This document shows, piece by piece, positions 26,111 through 32,904 of a stretch of 36,875 nucleotides of DNA. The stretch comes from Hyphomicrobiales bacterium (GTDB lineage: Bacteria > Pseudomonadota > Alphaproteobacteria > Rhizobiales > Xanthobacteraceae), in assembly GCA_003140315.1 (NCBI GenBank), contig PLJS01000055.1, positions 52,949 to 89,823 of the forward strand, in the 5' to 3' direction. The translations under genes and the position numbers were made by a program. Under the pieces are notes generated by a model. It ran no database searches. It was not told where the DNA came from and saw only the letters and a program-made list of their open reading frames with translations. Position 1 is the stretch's first letter. Each line of letters starts with the position of its first letter.

Positions 26111-26214
26111 CGTCATCCTGAGGTGCCCGGCGCAGCCGGGCCTCGAAGGATGGCCACACGCAGAGTGCTCGCGTCGTCCTTCGAGGCTCGCTACGCTCGC
26201 AGCTCAGGATGACG
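26111..26214. repeat. Palindromic intergenic repeat, family A (complete copy)
   Basis: A 104-bp element with perfect 12-bp terminal inverted repeats, CGTCATCCTGAG and CTCAGGATGACG. Inside are CTCGAAGGATG and CGTCCTTCGAG, also inverted. It fills the gap between the FAD oxidoreductase and GNAT genes and has no open reading frame. Confidence 0.85.
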
Positions 26215-26228
26215 CTCCGAGAGGTTCG

Positions 26229-26666
26229 ATGCCGCCACCCTCCATCTCCCCAATCACCGACGCCGATGTCGCAGCCGTCATCGCGCTATGGCAGCGCTGC
26301 GGTCTGACGCGACCATGGAACGATCCGTCAGCCGACATCGCGTTCGCGCGGCGCGGGCCAAATTCCGCAATCCTCGCCGGACGCGCGGACGACACGATCG
26401 TCGCCACCGCGATGGTCGGCCACGACGGCCATCGCGGCTGGGTCTATTACGTGGCGGTCGATCCCGACGCGCAGCGCAAAGGCGCCGGCCGCGCCATCAT
26501 GGCGGCGGCGGAGGACTGGCTGCGACAGCAGGGCATCGCCAAGGTCATGCTGATGGTGCGGCCCGACAATACACAGGTGCAGGCGTTCTACGAGACGCTC
26601 GGCTATGACGAGCAGGAGCGCGTCATTTACTCCAAGTGGCTCGATGGAAGAGAGATGACGCCGTGA
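26229..26666 (+). CDS. GNAT family acetyltransferase (YpeA-like)
   Basis: A 145-residue acetyl-CoA-dependent N-acetyltransferase. The pattern ITDADVAAVIALWQRCGLTRPWNDP at the N-terminus is characteristic of YpeA. The acetyl-CoA site is seen in VYYVAVDPDAQRKGAGRAIMAAAEDWL (Q/R-x2-G-x-G/A), and the C-terminal NTQVQAFYETLGYDEQERVIYSKWL carries the Tyr used as general acid. GAGAGG stands just before the ATG. Substrate unknown. Confidence 0.9.
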   Translation: MPPPSISPITDADVAAVIALWQRCGLTRPWNDPSADIAFARRGPNSAILAGRADDTIVATAMVGHDGHRGWVYYVAVDPDAQRKGAGRAIMAAAEDWLRQQGIAKVMLMVRPDNTQVQAFYETLGYDEQERVIYSKWLDGREMTP

Positions 26667-26669
26667 ATT

Positions 26670-26749
26670 CGTAGGGCGGGTTAGCGAAGCGTAACCCGCC
26701 GTCTTACGGATAGCGGTGGGTTACGGCCTTCGGCCTAACCCACCCTACG
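26670..26749. repeat. Palindromic intergenic repeat, family C
   Basis: CGTAGGGCGGGTTAG at the left is mirrored by CTAACCCACCCTACG at the right, with two inner hairpins (GGGTTAGCGAAGCGTAACCC and GGTTACGGCCTTCGGCCTAACC-like). It lies between the convergent GNAT and SRAP genes and could act as a two-way terminator. Similar sequences are known to be scattered in many proteobacterial genomes. Confidence 0.75.
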
Positions 26750-26752
26750 AGA

Positions 26753-27499
26753 TCAAAACAAACTCGCCTGTCCGTCGTCCGGCTTCGGCTTTTCCTTCTT
26801 CGCGGATTTCGCCAGCGTCGCCTCCACCACCTCCGGCTCGCGCAACGGCTCGATCAGCATCGGCGCATCGTTCGCGGTGCGATTGACCGCGCTCGACACC
26901 TCATAAGCCTCAAGCAGCTCATCGCGCGCCGGCTGGATCACAGCCGCGGCCGTCTGCGCGCCCACCTTGGGGTCGAGCCAGAAATCGAACGCCTCGGGCG
27001 GCACGATCACCGGCATGCGGTCGTGGATATGGGCGATCGAGCGGCTCGCCGTGGTGGTCACGATCGCGGCGGTCTCCAGCTCCTCGCCGTTCGGCCCCAT
27101 CCAGCTTTCCCAAAGTCCCGCGAAGGCCATCGGGCCGCCGCCCTTCAGGCGCACGAAATAGGGCCGCTTCTTCTCGCCCTCGCGCTTCCATTCGTAGAAG
27201 CCATCGGCCGGGATCAGGCAGCGGCGGTATTTCATGGCGTTGCGGAACGCCGGCTTCTCGGTGACCGATTCGCCGCGCGCATTGATGAGGAGCGAGAAGC
27301 CGCGCGGGTCCTTCACCCAGGCTGGGATCAGCCCCCAGCGCACCAGGGCGAACTGGCGCTTGCCTTCGACCACGCGCACGATCGCGACCGGCTGGGTCGG
27401 CGCGATATTGTAGCGTGCCGGAAAATTCGGCTGCTCCAGATACCGGAACAGGGCCCGCATCGCCTCCGGCGGGGTGATCGAGGCATAACGTCCACACAT
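26753..27499 (-). CDS. yedK: SOS response-associated peptidase (SRAP, YedK/HMCES family)
   Basis: It shields abasic sites in single-stranded DNA by forming a thiazolidine crosslink through Cys2 after Met removal. 248 aa. The conserved residues are present: Cys2 (MCGRYA), Asn73 in NARGES, Glu103 in ADGFYEWK and His159 in HIHDRMPVI, matching E. coli YedK Cys2, Asn75, Glu105 and His160. The tail from about 225 is a Lys/Glu-rich linker ending QASLF, which resembles the bacterial clamp-binding pentapeptide. It diverges from the 27567 gene. Confidence 0.94.
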   Translation of the reverse strand: MCGRYASITPPEAMRALFRYLEQPNFPARYNIAPTQPVAIVRVVEGKRQFALVRWGLIPAWVKDPRGFSLLINARGESVTEKPAFRNAMKYRRCLIPADGFYEWKREGEKKRPYFVRLKGGGPMAFAGLWESWMGPNGEELETAAIVTTTASRSIAHIHDRMPVIVPPEAFDFWLDPKVGAQTAAAVIQPARDELLEAYEVSSAVNRTANDAPMLIEPLREPEVVEATLAKSAKKEKPKPDDGQASLF

Positions 27500-27524
27500 A
27501 ATCGGGTCCCAAACGCCTTCTTTC

Positions 27525-27541
27525 TTAATCAGGATTTAACC
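27525..27541 (+). promoter_or_regulatory. CtrA-type binding site
   Basis: TTAATCAGGATTTAACC is a perfect TTAA-N7-TTAA site with the following CC of the CtrA consensus. It is 26 nt before the 27567 ATG and 26 nt from the SRAP start on the other strand. No CtrA gene is in the window; regulation is inferred from the sequence. Confidence 0.55.
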
Positions 27542-27566
27542 ACGACCGACAAGACTTGCGAGTTCC

Positions 27567-28103
27567 ATGAGCTCGACGATGACCGTTCAGCCGATCTTGC
27601 TGCCCTCCGACGGCGCCGCGCCAACGCTCGATCCGGCGCGGCTTGCCGCGGCCAACATCAATCCCAAGACCGGGCTCGCGACCGATTACCTCAATCACTT
27701 CCACGAAGCGATCATGCTGCTCGACATCCTGCCGCACACGCCGGAATGCATCGTGGAGCTGATCGGCTGGGAGCCGCTGAGCTATCCGGAGCATTTCGCG
27801 GCCTCGCCGTTCCGGGACCGCGAGCTGGCGATCGCCGCCTACGAGGCGGCCGAGCCGATCGCGCGGGTGCGGCTCGACGAACTTGCCGACACCATGAATG
27901 CGCTGCTGGTCGCGACCTGCGAGGCGCTGTTGCGGCGCTCTTCGCTCGAATCCGCGGCCGCGCTCGCGACCGAGACGGCGGCGCGTCTCAAGCCGCTGGT
28001 CGCGCAGGCCGGTGCCGTCATCAACGGGCAGGAGCTCGGCGCCTCGGAAGACATGACCACGGCCGAGCAGCAGGCCACTGTCGACGCGCTGTTCGAGCGC
28101 TAG
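27567..28103 (+). CDS. Conserved hypothetical protein behind a CtrA-type box
   Basis: A 178-residue soluble protein with no signal peptide. Conspicuous parts are LAAANINPKTGLATDYLNHFHEAIMLLDILPHTPECIVELIGWEPLSYPEHFAASPFRDRELAIAAYEAAEP-type helical stretches (residues about 28-95) and a C-terminal helical segment with many Ala, Glu and Leu that could form a coiled coil. No enzymatic motif is seen and I cannot name the family. A second ATG follows at 27579. The ribosome site is weak. Its promoter region holds a perfect CtrA-type box, suggesting cell-cycle-linked expression. Confidence 0.78.
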   Translation: MSSTMTVQPILLPSDGAAPTLDPARLAAANINPKTGLATDYLNHFHEAIMLLDILPHTPECIVELIGWEPLSYPEHFAASPFRDRELAIAAYEAAEPIARVRLDELADTMNALLVATCEALLRRSSLESAAALATETAARLKPLVAQAGAVINGQELGASEDMTTAEQQATVDALFER

Positions 28104-28109
28104 CATTTC

Positions 28110-28212
28110 CGTCATCCTGAGGTGCGACCCCGCCGCTTGAGCCGGGGGAGCCTCGAAGGATGACAAGCTGGGGCCGTCGCCCCGCGCTGCGCGCGGTCAC
28201 TTCAGGGTGACG
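28110..28212. repeat. Palindromic intergenic repeat, family A
   Basis: The element starts CGTCATCCTGAG and ends TTCAGGGTGACG, with CTCGAAGGATG inside. It fills the space between the 27567 and Nudix genes and resembles the partial copy at the left edge of the window. Confidence 0.8.
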
Positions 28213-28226
28213 GTGCAAGGACCGAT

Positions 28227-28688
28227 ATGACTTCCGACCCGCGCGCTTATCCGGACCGGCCCTATCTCGCGGTCTCTGCCGCGATCATCCGCGACGGGCG
28301 GGTGTTGATTGCGCAGCGCGCGAAAGCCGGCGCGAGCCAGGGACTGTTCACGCTGCCGGGCGGCGTCGTGGAGGCGGGCGAGACCCTGCACGAGGCGATC
28401 GTGCGCGAGGTCGCGGAGGAGACCGAGATCGCGATCGCGCCGGTCGCGCTCGCGGGCCACCGCGAGTTCATCATGCGCGACGCCGAGGGCCGGGTGCAGC
28501 GGCACTTCGTGATCCTGTGCTTTGCGGCGCACTGGCTTTCCGGCGAGGGACGACCGAACGAGGAACTTGCCGAGCTGCGCTGGGTGCGGCCGGCCGAGGT
28601 CGATGGCCTGCGCACCACCGAGGGTCTCGCCGAGATCGTCGCAGCGGCGTTCGAGCGCATCGAAGCCGCAGGTTCCGGCGGGTCATAA
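28227..28688 (+). CDS. Nudix hydrolase
   Basis: A 153-residue hydrolase of nucleoside-diphosphate derivatives. The Nudix box begins at Gly46 (GGVVEAGETLHEAIVREVAEE) with Glu52, Arg60, Glu61, Glu64 and Glu65 intact. The Gly that normally follows is replaced (EETEI, Glu67), which is a tolerated position. The N-terminal PYLAVSAAIIRDGRVLIAQRAK is the usual first strand and loop. AAGGA precedes the ATG. It is followed by the TIGR02301-type gene, and the two may share a transcript. Substrate unknown. Confidence 0.92.
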   Translation: MTSDPRAYPDRPYLAVSAAIIRDGRVLIAQRAKAGASQGLFTLPGGVVEAGETLHEAIVREVAEETEIAIAPVALAGHREFIMRDAEGRVQRHFVILCFAAHWLSGEGRPNEELAELRWVRPAEVDGLRTTEGLAEIVAAAFERIEAAGSGGS

Positions 28689-28746
28689 ACCACGGCAGGC
28701 CTGCCGCCTTGCCCTTGCCGCATCGGCGGGGCATATCGGCGCTTCC

Positions 28747-29127
28747 ATGTTGACCCGCGCACTTGTGATCCTTCTCGTCATTGCGGTCACGGCCGTTGCC
28801 CAGGCGCAGCCGGCCGCGCCCGCGCGGCCGTCCTACGAGAACGACCTGATGCGGCTCTCGGAAATCCTCGGCGCCCTGCATTACCTGCGCGACCTGTGCG
28901 GCGCGCGCGAGGGCCAGGCCTGGCGCAACGAGATGCAGGCCTTGCTCGACGCCGAGGCGCCGAGCGGAGAGCGGCGCGACCGCCTGACCGCCAGCTTCAA
29001 TCGCGGCTATCGCGGCTTCCAGCAGAGCTACCGCGCGTGCACGCCGGCGGCCGACTTCGCGATCCGCCGCTACCTCGACGAGGGCTCGCGCATCGCGCGC
29101 GACATCACGGCGCGCTACACGAATTGA
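28747..29127 (+). CDS. TIGR02301 family exported protein
   Basis: A 126-residue protein of alphaproteobacteria, with a signal peptide (MLTRALVILLVIAVTAVAQA) followed by YENDLMRLSEILGALHYLRDLCGAREGQAWRNEMQALLDAEAPS and SFNRGYRGFQQSYRACTPAADFAIRRYLDEG. Two cysteines, in DLCGA and RACTP, may form a disulfide. The pattern matches the family called TIGR02301, whose function is unknown. The frame is open upstream of the ATG, but the signal peptide fixes the start. It follows the Nudix gene by 58 nt. Confidence 0.85.
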   Translation: MLTRALVILLVIAVTAVAQAQPAAPARPSYENDLMRLSEILGALHYLRDLCGAREGQAWRNEMQALLDAEAPSGERRDRLTASFNRGYRGFQQSYRACTPAADFAIRRYLDEGSRIARDITARYTN

Positions 29128-29173
29128 TGCGCGGCCGACATGCGATCGCTTCGGTTTTCTCAGCGAAGGCGCA

Positions 29174-29188
29174 TTAACCTTTCCTAAA
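29174..29188 (+). promoter_or_regulatory. Near-match to a CtrA-type site
   Basis: TTAACCTTTCCTAAA has TTAA-N7-TAAA, one base from the TTAA-N7-TTAA consensus. It is 94 nt before the ATG of the 29282 gene, in the only sizeable gap of this gene cluster. The assignment is weak. Confidence 0.3.
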
Positions 29189-29281
29189 GTTGTGCCTAGG
29201 TTTCGCGCAGCCGCATGCTAGATTCAGTACCGCGTTACAGGGACGGGCGCCTCCGGTGCCGCTAGACGGATTAATCGTACG

Positions 29282-29548
29282 ATGAGCATGGCGCCGCGTG
29301 TCGTTGTGGCCAAACAACCGGCCAACGAGATTGAGGAAAAGCAGGTGGCGTTGAGCTATCTGCACGAAGCCTGGACCGAAGCGCGCCTCGACGGCGTCGA
29401 CGGCGACTGCCTGGCGCAGGCCTCGCTGTTCACCGCGCTGAACGAGCTCGTCACGACCTATGGCGAGGAGGCGACCGCGAAGTTCACCGAAGGCTTCCCG
29501 GCGCGTATCCGCAACGGCGAGTTCTCAGTGCAGCGGTCGCGCCAGTAG
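29282..29548 (+). CDS. Small conserved hypothetical protein
   Basis: An 88-residue acidic helical protein, MSMAPRVVVAKQPANEIEEKQVALSYLHEAWTEA then LDGVDGDCLAQASLFTALNELVTTYGEEATAKFTEGFPARIRNGEFSVQRSRQ. There is no signal peptide or membrane segment. The pattern of helix-forming residues and conserved-looking aromatic positions suggests a small helical bundle, as in small stress or regulatory proteins, but I cannot name a family. The ribosome site is weak, and a second ATG is at 29288. The gene stands alone between the TIGR02301 gene and a family D repeat. Confidence 0.65.
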   Translation: MSMAPRVVVAKQPANEIEEKQVALSYLHEAWTEARLDGVDGDCLAQASLFTALNELVTTYGEEATAKFTEGFPARIRNGEFSVQRSRQ

Positions 29549-29557
29549 TCTCTTGTG

Positions 29558-29604
29558 AGCATGATCTTGTCCGAAAACCGGTTCCCACTTTTCGGGATCA
29601 TGCT
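29558..29604. repeat. Palindromic repeat, family D (Hyphomicrobiales intergenic element)
   Basis: The 47-bp element begins AGCATGATC and ends GATCATGCT, perfect 9-bp terminal arms, with CCGAAAA and TTTTCGG as inner arms around CCGGTTCCCAC. I know closely similar sequences as frequent intergenic repeats in Bradyrhizobium, Rhodopseudomonas and related genomes. Confidence 0.8.
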
Positions 29605-29681
29605 TTGACAATCCCCACACATTCGCATTCTGCCCGGCGCTTCTGGTAAGCTCCGATCGTCATCGATCGGATGCTGACGCC

Positions 29682-30425
29682 ATGCTGCCGCGTCTTGTTG
29701 CATCGCTGTGCGCGCTCGCGCTCGTCGCCGGTCCGGCGGGCGCGCAGAACCGTGTGCGCACCGAAACGATCCGGCCGCAGGGGCCGACGGTGATCACCCC
29801 TCCGGCGCAGACGCAGCCGGCGCCGCAGGCGCCTTCCTCTCCCGCGCCCACTCCGCAAGCACCGCCGCAGATACAGGCCGCGCCTGCTGCGCCCGCCGCG
29901 CCCGCCGCGCCGGCGAAACCCGCGCAGCCGCCGCCCTCCGCGCTCGCGCGCACCCAGACCGCACCCGAGATCGGCTATGACTTCGCGCGCCTGCCGTCGT
30001 CCGTTGCCAAAATGCGCCAGCGCATCCTCGATGCCGCGCGCTCGGGCGATCTGGAAAAGCTCGTCACCGTGATGCAGGGCAACGAGATCATGCCTATCTT
30101 CACGTTCGGGCAGGACAAGAACCCGCTCGCCTATTGGCGCAGCAACTATCCCGATTCCGCCGGCGTCGAGGTCCTGTCCATCCTCGTCAACCTGTTGGAA
30201 GCCGGCTATGTGCGCATTGACAAGGGCACGCCGCAGGAAATGTACGTGTGGCCCTATTTCGCCTTCACGCCGCTCGCGACGCTCACGCCGGAGCAGAAGG
30301 TCGAGCTGTTCCGCATCGTGACCGGCTCGGACTACAAGGAAATGACCCAGTTCGGCGCCTATATCTTCTATCGGCTCGGCATCGCGCCCGACGGCACCTG
30401 GCACTTCTTCGTGTCCGGGGATTGA
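29682..30425 (+). CDS. Exported protein with Pro/Ala-rich linker
   Basis: A 247-residue protein with a signal peptide (MLPRLVASLCALALVAGPAGA, cut before QNRVRTE), a low-complexity Pro/Ala/Gln linker (about residues 32-90, with APAAPAAPAAPAKPAQPPP) and a globular domain (about 95-247). The domain contains MRQRILDAARSGDLEKLVTVMQGNEIMPIFTFGQDKNPLAYWRS and ends PDGTWHFFVSGD. This looks like a periplasmic protein in which the linker spans the cell wall. The function is unknown. It precedes ygfZ by about 50 nt. Confidence 0.8.
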   Translation: MLPRLVASLCALALVAGPAGAQNRVRTETIRPQGPTVITPPAQTQPAPQAPSSPAPTPQAPPQIQAAPAAPAAPAAPAKPAQPPPSALARTQTAPEIGYDFARLPSSVAKMRQRILDAARSGDLEKLVTVMQGNEIMPIFTFGQDKNPLAYWRSNYPDSAGVEVLSILVNLLEAGYVRIDKGTPQEMYVWPYFAFTPLATLTPEQKVELFRIVTGSDYKEMTQFGAYIFYRLGIAPDGTWHFFVSGD

Positions 30426-30476
30426 GGCGGCGCGCGGCGCACCTTACGTTCCGTCGCACACATGACAGGTCACTCG

Positions 30477-31367
30477 ATGAAAGCCGCCCTGCTGCCCGAC
30501 CGCGGCGTCGTCAAGGTCGCGGGCGAGGACGCGCGCAAGTTCCTCAACGGCCTGATCACCGCCGACGCCGGCAAGGTGACGCCGCAACGCGCGGTGTTCG
30601 CGGCGCTGTTGACGCCCCAGGGCAAGATCATGGTCGACATGATCGTCACGGAAGCTCCCGCCGAAGACGGCGGCGGCTTCTTCATCGATTGCCCGCGCGC
30701 GCTCGCCCGCACGCTGACCGAGCGGCTCAACTTCTACAGACTGCGCGCCAAGGTGATGGTGGAGGACCTCTCCGAGGTGCTCGGCGTGATGGCACTCTGG
30801 GATGGAACGGGCACGACCGAATACGGGCTCTGCTACGCCGATCCGCGCCTGCCGGCGCTTGGCGTCCGCTGCATGCTGCCGCCGCATCAGGTCCCCGAGG
30901 CGGCCGCCGATCTCGGCGCGAGCCTCGTCGAGGCTACCGCTTACGAGGCGCACCGCATCGCGCATGGCATCCCGCGCGGCGGGCTCGACTTCAACTACAA
31001 CGAAGCCTTCCCGCACGAAGCCGACATGGACCAGCTCGGCGGCATCGACTTCGAGAAAGGCTGTTACGTCGGCCAGGAGGTCGTCTCGCGCGTCGAGCAT
31101 CGCGGCACCGCGCGCAAGCGCGTCGTGCCGGTCGTATTCGAGTTCGCACCGGAAACAGGCGTCGCCGTGATGGCGGGCGAGATCGCGGTCGGCGTGATGG
31201 GCTCGTCGGCGCGCGGCGGGCGTGGCCTCGCATTGCTGCGGCTAGATCGCGTCGGCGAGGCGCTCGCCGCCGGTCGGACGCTGATCGCCGGCGGCATGGC
31301 GCTCCATCCGGTCAAGCCGGAATGGGCGCGGTTCGCGTGGCCGGGCGAGGCGAAGGCTGCGGAGTAA
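30477..31367 (+). CDS. ygfZ: YgfZ/GcvT-domain folate-binding protein
   Basis: A tetrahydrofolate-dependent iron-sulfur cluster maintenance protein. About 296 aa. The family signature KGCYVGQEVVSR has its Cys at position 196. The N-terminal MKAALLPDRGVVKVAGEDARKFLNGLITADAGKV is the GcvT-like barrel, and EAHRIAHGIPRGGLDFNYNEAFPHEADMDQLGGIDFEKG the conserved core. An ATG at 30462 lies upstream in frame but MKAALLPDRG fits relatives better. It converges with the TacT-like gene, their stop codons being 4 nt apart. Confidence 0.92.
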   Translation: MKAALLPDRGVVKVAGEDARKFLNGLITADAGKVTPQRAVFAALLTPQGKIMVDMIVTEAPAEDGGGFFIDCPRALARTLTERLNFYRLRAKVMVEDLSEVLGVMALWDGTGTTEYGLCYADPRLPALGVRCMLPPHQVPEAAADLGASLVEATAYEAHRIAHGIPRGGLDFNYNEAFPHEADMDQLGGIDFEKGCYVGQEVVSRVEHRGTARKRVVPVVFEFAPETGVAVMAGEIAVGVMGSSARGGRGLALLRLDRVGEALAAGRTLIAGGMALHPVKPEWARFAWPGEAKAAE

Positions 31368-31371
31368 GGGC

Positions 31372-31878
31372 TCAGCGCAATTCCGTGCGGATGTCCTTGA
31401 GCAGTCGAAATAACGTCAACGGCTTGCCCACGAAGCTGGCAAAACCAAAGTGCTCGTAGAACGCTTTCGCTTCGTCATCCTTGGCGTGAACAACAAGGCC
31501 GCGCACACCGGCAATCTCGGAAACCATTTGGGTCCGCCGCAGCGCGTCACGCAGCAGCCCCGAACCAAGAGATAGCCCGCGGAAACGGAGATCAACGGCC
31601 AATCGGGCCAGAACCACGACCGGCACCGGATGGCGCGGCAACCCTTTCGTCAACCGCTCTGGAGCATCGTCGAACAATATATTACCGACCGCGAGGCTGT
31701 GATAGCCGGCGACGGTTTCACCGATCATCGCGACATAGGTTTGCGCGCTATCGGCACGTTGGCAGTTGAGAGCGTGTTGGCGGAGGAAATGATTGAGCGG
31801 CGCCAATCCGCAATCGAACTCGGCAAGCTTATGCGCCGCGCCGAGCTTTTCGACGTGCGGCTTCTGGTGATCAATCAA
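31372..31878 (-). CDS. GNAT-family toxin (TacT-like)
   Basis: A 168-residue acetyltransferase. The N-terminal EKLGAAHKLAEFDCGLAPLNHFLRQHALNCQRADSAQTYVAMIGETVAGYHSLAVG is the signature of GNAT toxins such as TacT, which acetylate charged tRNAs. The acetyl-CoA loop is ARLAVDLRFRGLSLGSGLLRDALRR, and the catalytic Tyr lies in KAFYEHFGF. It starts at a TTG and overlaps the antitoxin gene by 8 nt, a typical coupling. Intact length. Confidence 0.88.
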   Translation of the reverse strand: MIDHQKPHVEKLGAAHKLAEFDCGLAPLNHFLRQHALNCQRADSAQTYVAMIGETVAGYHSLAVGNILFDDAPERLTKGLPRHPVPVVVLARLAVDLRFRGLSLGSGLLRDALRRTQMVSEIAGVRGLVVHAKDDEAKAFYEHFGFASFVGKPLTLFRLLKDIRTELR

Positions 31879-32155
31879 AGACGCTCGGCTCTCTCAGCAA
31901 TCGCTCGAGCCTTTCGTGATATCGCGGCGGCGCATCGAGCGCCTTTTGGAAGACTTTCCATTGTTCAGCGTTCAGCTTGATCGATCGCTGCTCGGCAAGA
32001 ATGGCTTCGGCACTCGTCAGCGCACTGTCGAGGACGAATTCGGTAAGGGACTTGTGCTGCAGTTCGGCGGCAGCCTGCAGCGACCGCTTCGCCGACGAGG
32101 TGAGGCGCAGATCCAGCTTCTCGCTGCGGCGGACGCGTTTGGCATTTGCCGTCAT
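31871..32155 (-). CDS. DUF1778 antitoxin (TacA-like ribbon-helix-helix)
   Basis: A 94-residue antitoxin. KRVRRSEKLDLRLTSSAKRSLQAAAELQHKSLTEFVLDSALTSAEAILAEQRSI is the DUF1778 ribbon-helix-helix domain, and the C-terminal LNAEQWKVFQKALDAPPRYHERLERLLREP the toxin-neutralising region. It comes first, with a GGATAAG ribosome site, and overlaps the toxin gene by 8 nt. TacA proteins bind their own operator; inverted and direct repeats are present upstream. Confidence 0.88.
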   Translation of the reverse strand: MTANAKRVRRSEKLDLRLTSSAKRSLQAAAELQHKSLTEFVLDSALTSAEAILAEQRSIKLNAEQWKVFQKALDAPPRYHERLERLLREPSVFD

Positions 32156-32179
32156 GGGCGCTTATCCTATGGTGCTATA

Positions 32180-32213
32180 ACATTGACATATGTGCCCGAC
32201 ATTGTCATGACAA
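32180..32213. promoter_or_regulatory. Operator-like repeats upstream of the TacAT-like module
   Basis: ACATTGACAT (32180-32189) and ACATTGTCAT (32199-32208) are direct repeats 19 bp apart, about two helical turns. The latter overlaps a perfect 12-bp palindrome, TTGTCATGACAA (32202-32213). They lie 25-58 nt before the antitoxin ATG at the place of a promoter and are natural candidates for antitoxin binding. Confidence 0.5.
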
Positions 32214-32250
32214 AAATGCTCCGCACTAGCAGGCATTTCCTCCTCCGCTG

Positions 32251-32904
32251 ATGGCGCCCATGTCCCCCCTCCCCCATCCCGACGGCCTTGTCCGCTGCTC
32301 CTGGCCGGGACAGGACCCGTTCTATGTCGCCTATCACGACACCGAATGGGGCGTACCGGAGTATGACGACCGCGCGCTTTACGAGAAGCTCATGCTCGAC
32401 GGTTTCCAGGCCGGGCTCTCCTGGATCACCATTTTGCGCAAGCGCGAGAATTTCCGCCGCGCCTTCGATGGTTTCGCGCCGGAAAAAATCGCGCGCTACA
32501 CGCCGAAAAAGGTCGAGCGCCTGATGCAGGATGCCGGCATCGTGCGCAACTGGCAGAAGATCGACGGCGCGGTCGCGTCCGCGCGCGCCTATCTCGATAT
32601 CATGGAAAAGGGTCCCGGCTTCTCGGCGCTATTATGGGACTTCGTCGGCGGCGAGCCGAAGATCAACAATTTCCGCAGCATCAAACAGGTGCCGGCCGAG
32701 ACGCCGGTATCGCGCGCGATGTCGAAGGAGTTGGCGAGCCGCGGTTTTAAATTCTGCGGCCCGACCATCGTCTACGCGTTCATGCAGGCGACCGGGATGG
32801 TCAACGACCACCTGGTCGACTGCCATCGGCACAAGGAGCTGACCGGCGGACGCAAACCGGCGCCCGCGCCGGTCACTTCGCGATCAGGAAATCGTCCTTC
32901 TTGA
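32251..32904 (+). CDS. tag: DNA-3-methyladenine glycosylase I
   Basis: It removes 3-methyladenine from alkylated DNA. 217 aa. Zinc ligands Cys16, His29, His187 and Cys191 fit E. coli Tag (Cys4, His17, His175, Cys179) with a constant offset of 12. Core motifs are YHDTEWGVPEYDD, GFQAGLSWITILRKREN, NARAYL-like ASARAYL and RGFKFCGPTIVYAFMQATGMVNDH. The residue at the place of E. coli Glu38 is Asp50. The product is extended at the N-terminus; an ATG at 32260 is also possible. Its last 32 nt overlap, tail to tail, the H-NS-family gene. Confidence 0.94.
   Translation: MAPMSPLPHPDGLVRCSWPGQDPFYVAYHDTEWGVPEYDDRALYEKLMLDGFQAGLSWITILRKRENFRRAFDGFAPEKIARYTPKKVERLMQDAGIVRNWQKIDGAVASARAYLDIMEKGPGFSALLWDFVGGEPKINNFRSIKQVPAETPVSRAMSKELASRGFKFCGPTIVYAFMQATGMVNDHLVDCHRHKELTGGRKPAPAPVTSRSGNRPS

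Noticed and set aside
25097-26116. Minus-strand ORF of 339 codons opposite the GlcD-type gene.
   Set aside because: Shadow frame rich in Arg, Asp and His; the FAD oxidoreductase on the plus strand is intact.
27544-27566. GGAAC-N17-CGTG on the minus strand as an EcfG promoter for SRAP.
   Set aside because: The -10 is CGTG rather than CGTT, and there is no support beyond five bases of -35.
32251-32904. Asp50 of Tag as a lost catalytic residue (Glu38 in E. coli).
   Set aside because: I recall Asp at this place in many Tag proteins with otherwise normal motifs, so it is probably a family variant rather than a defect.
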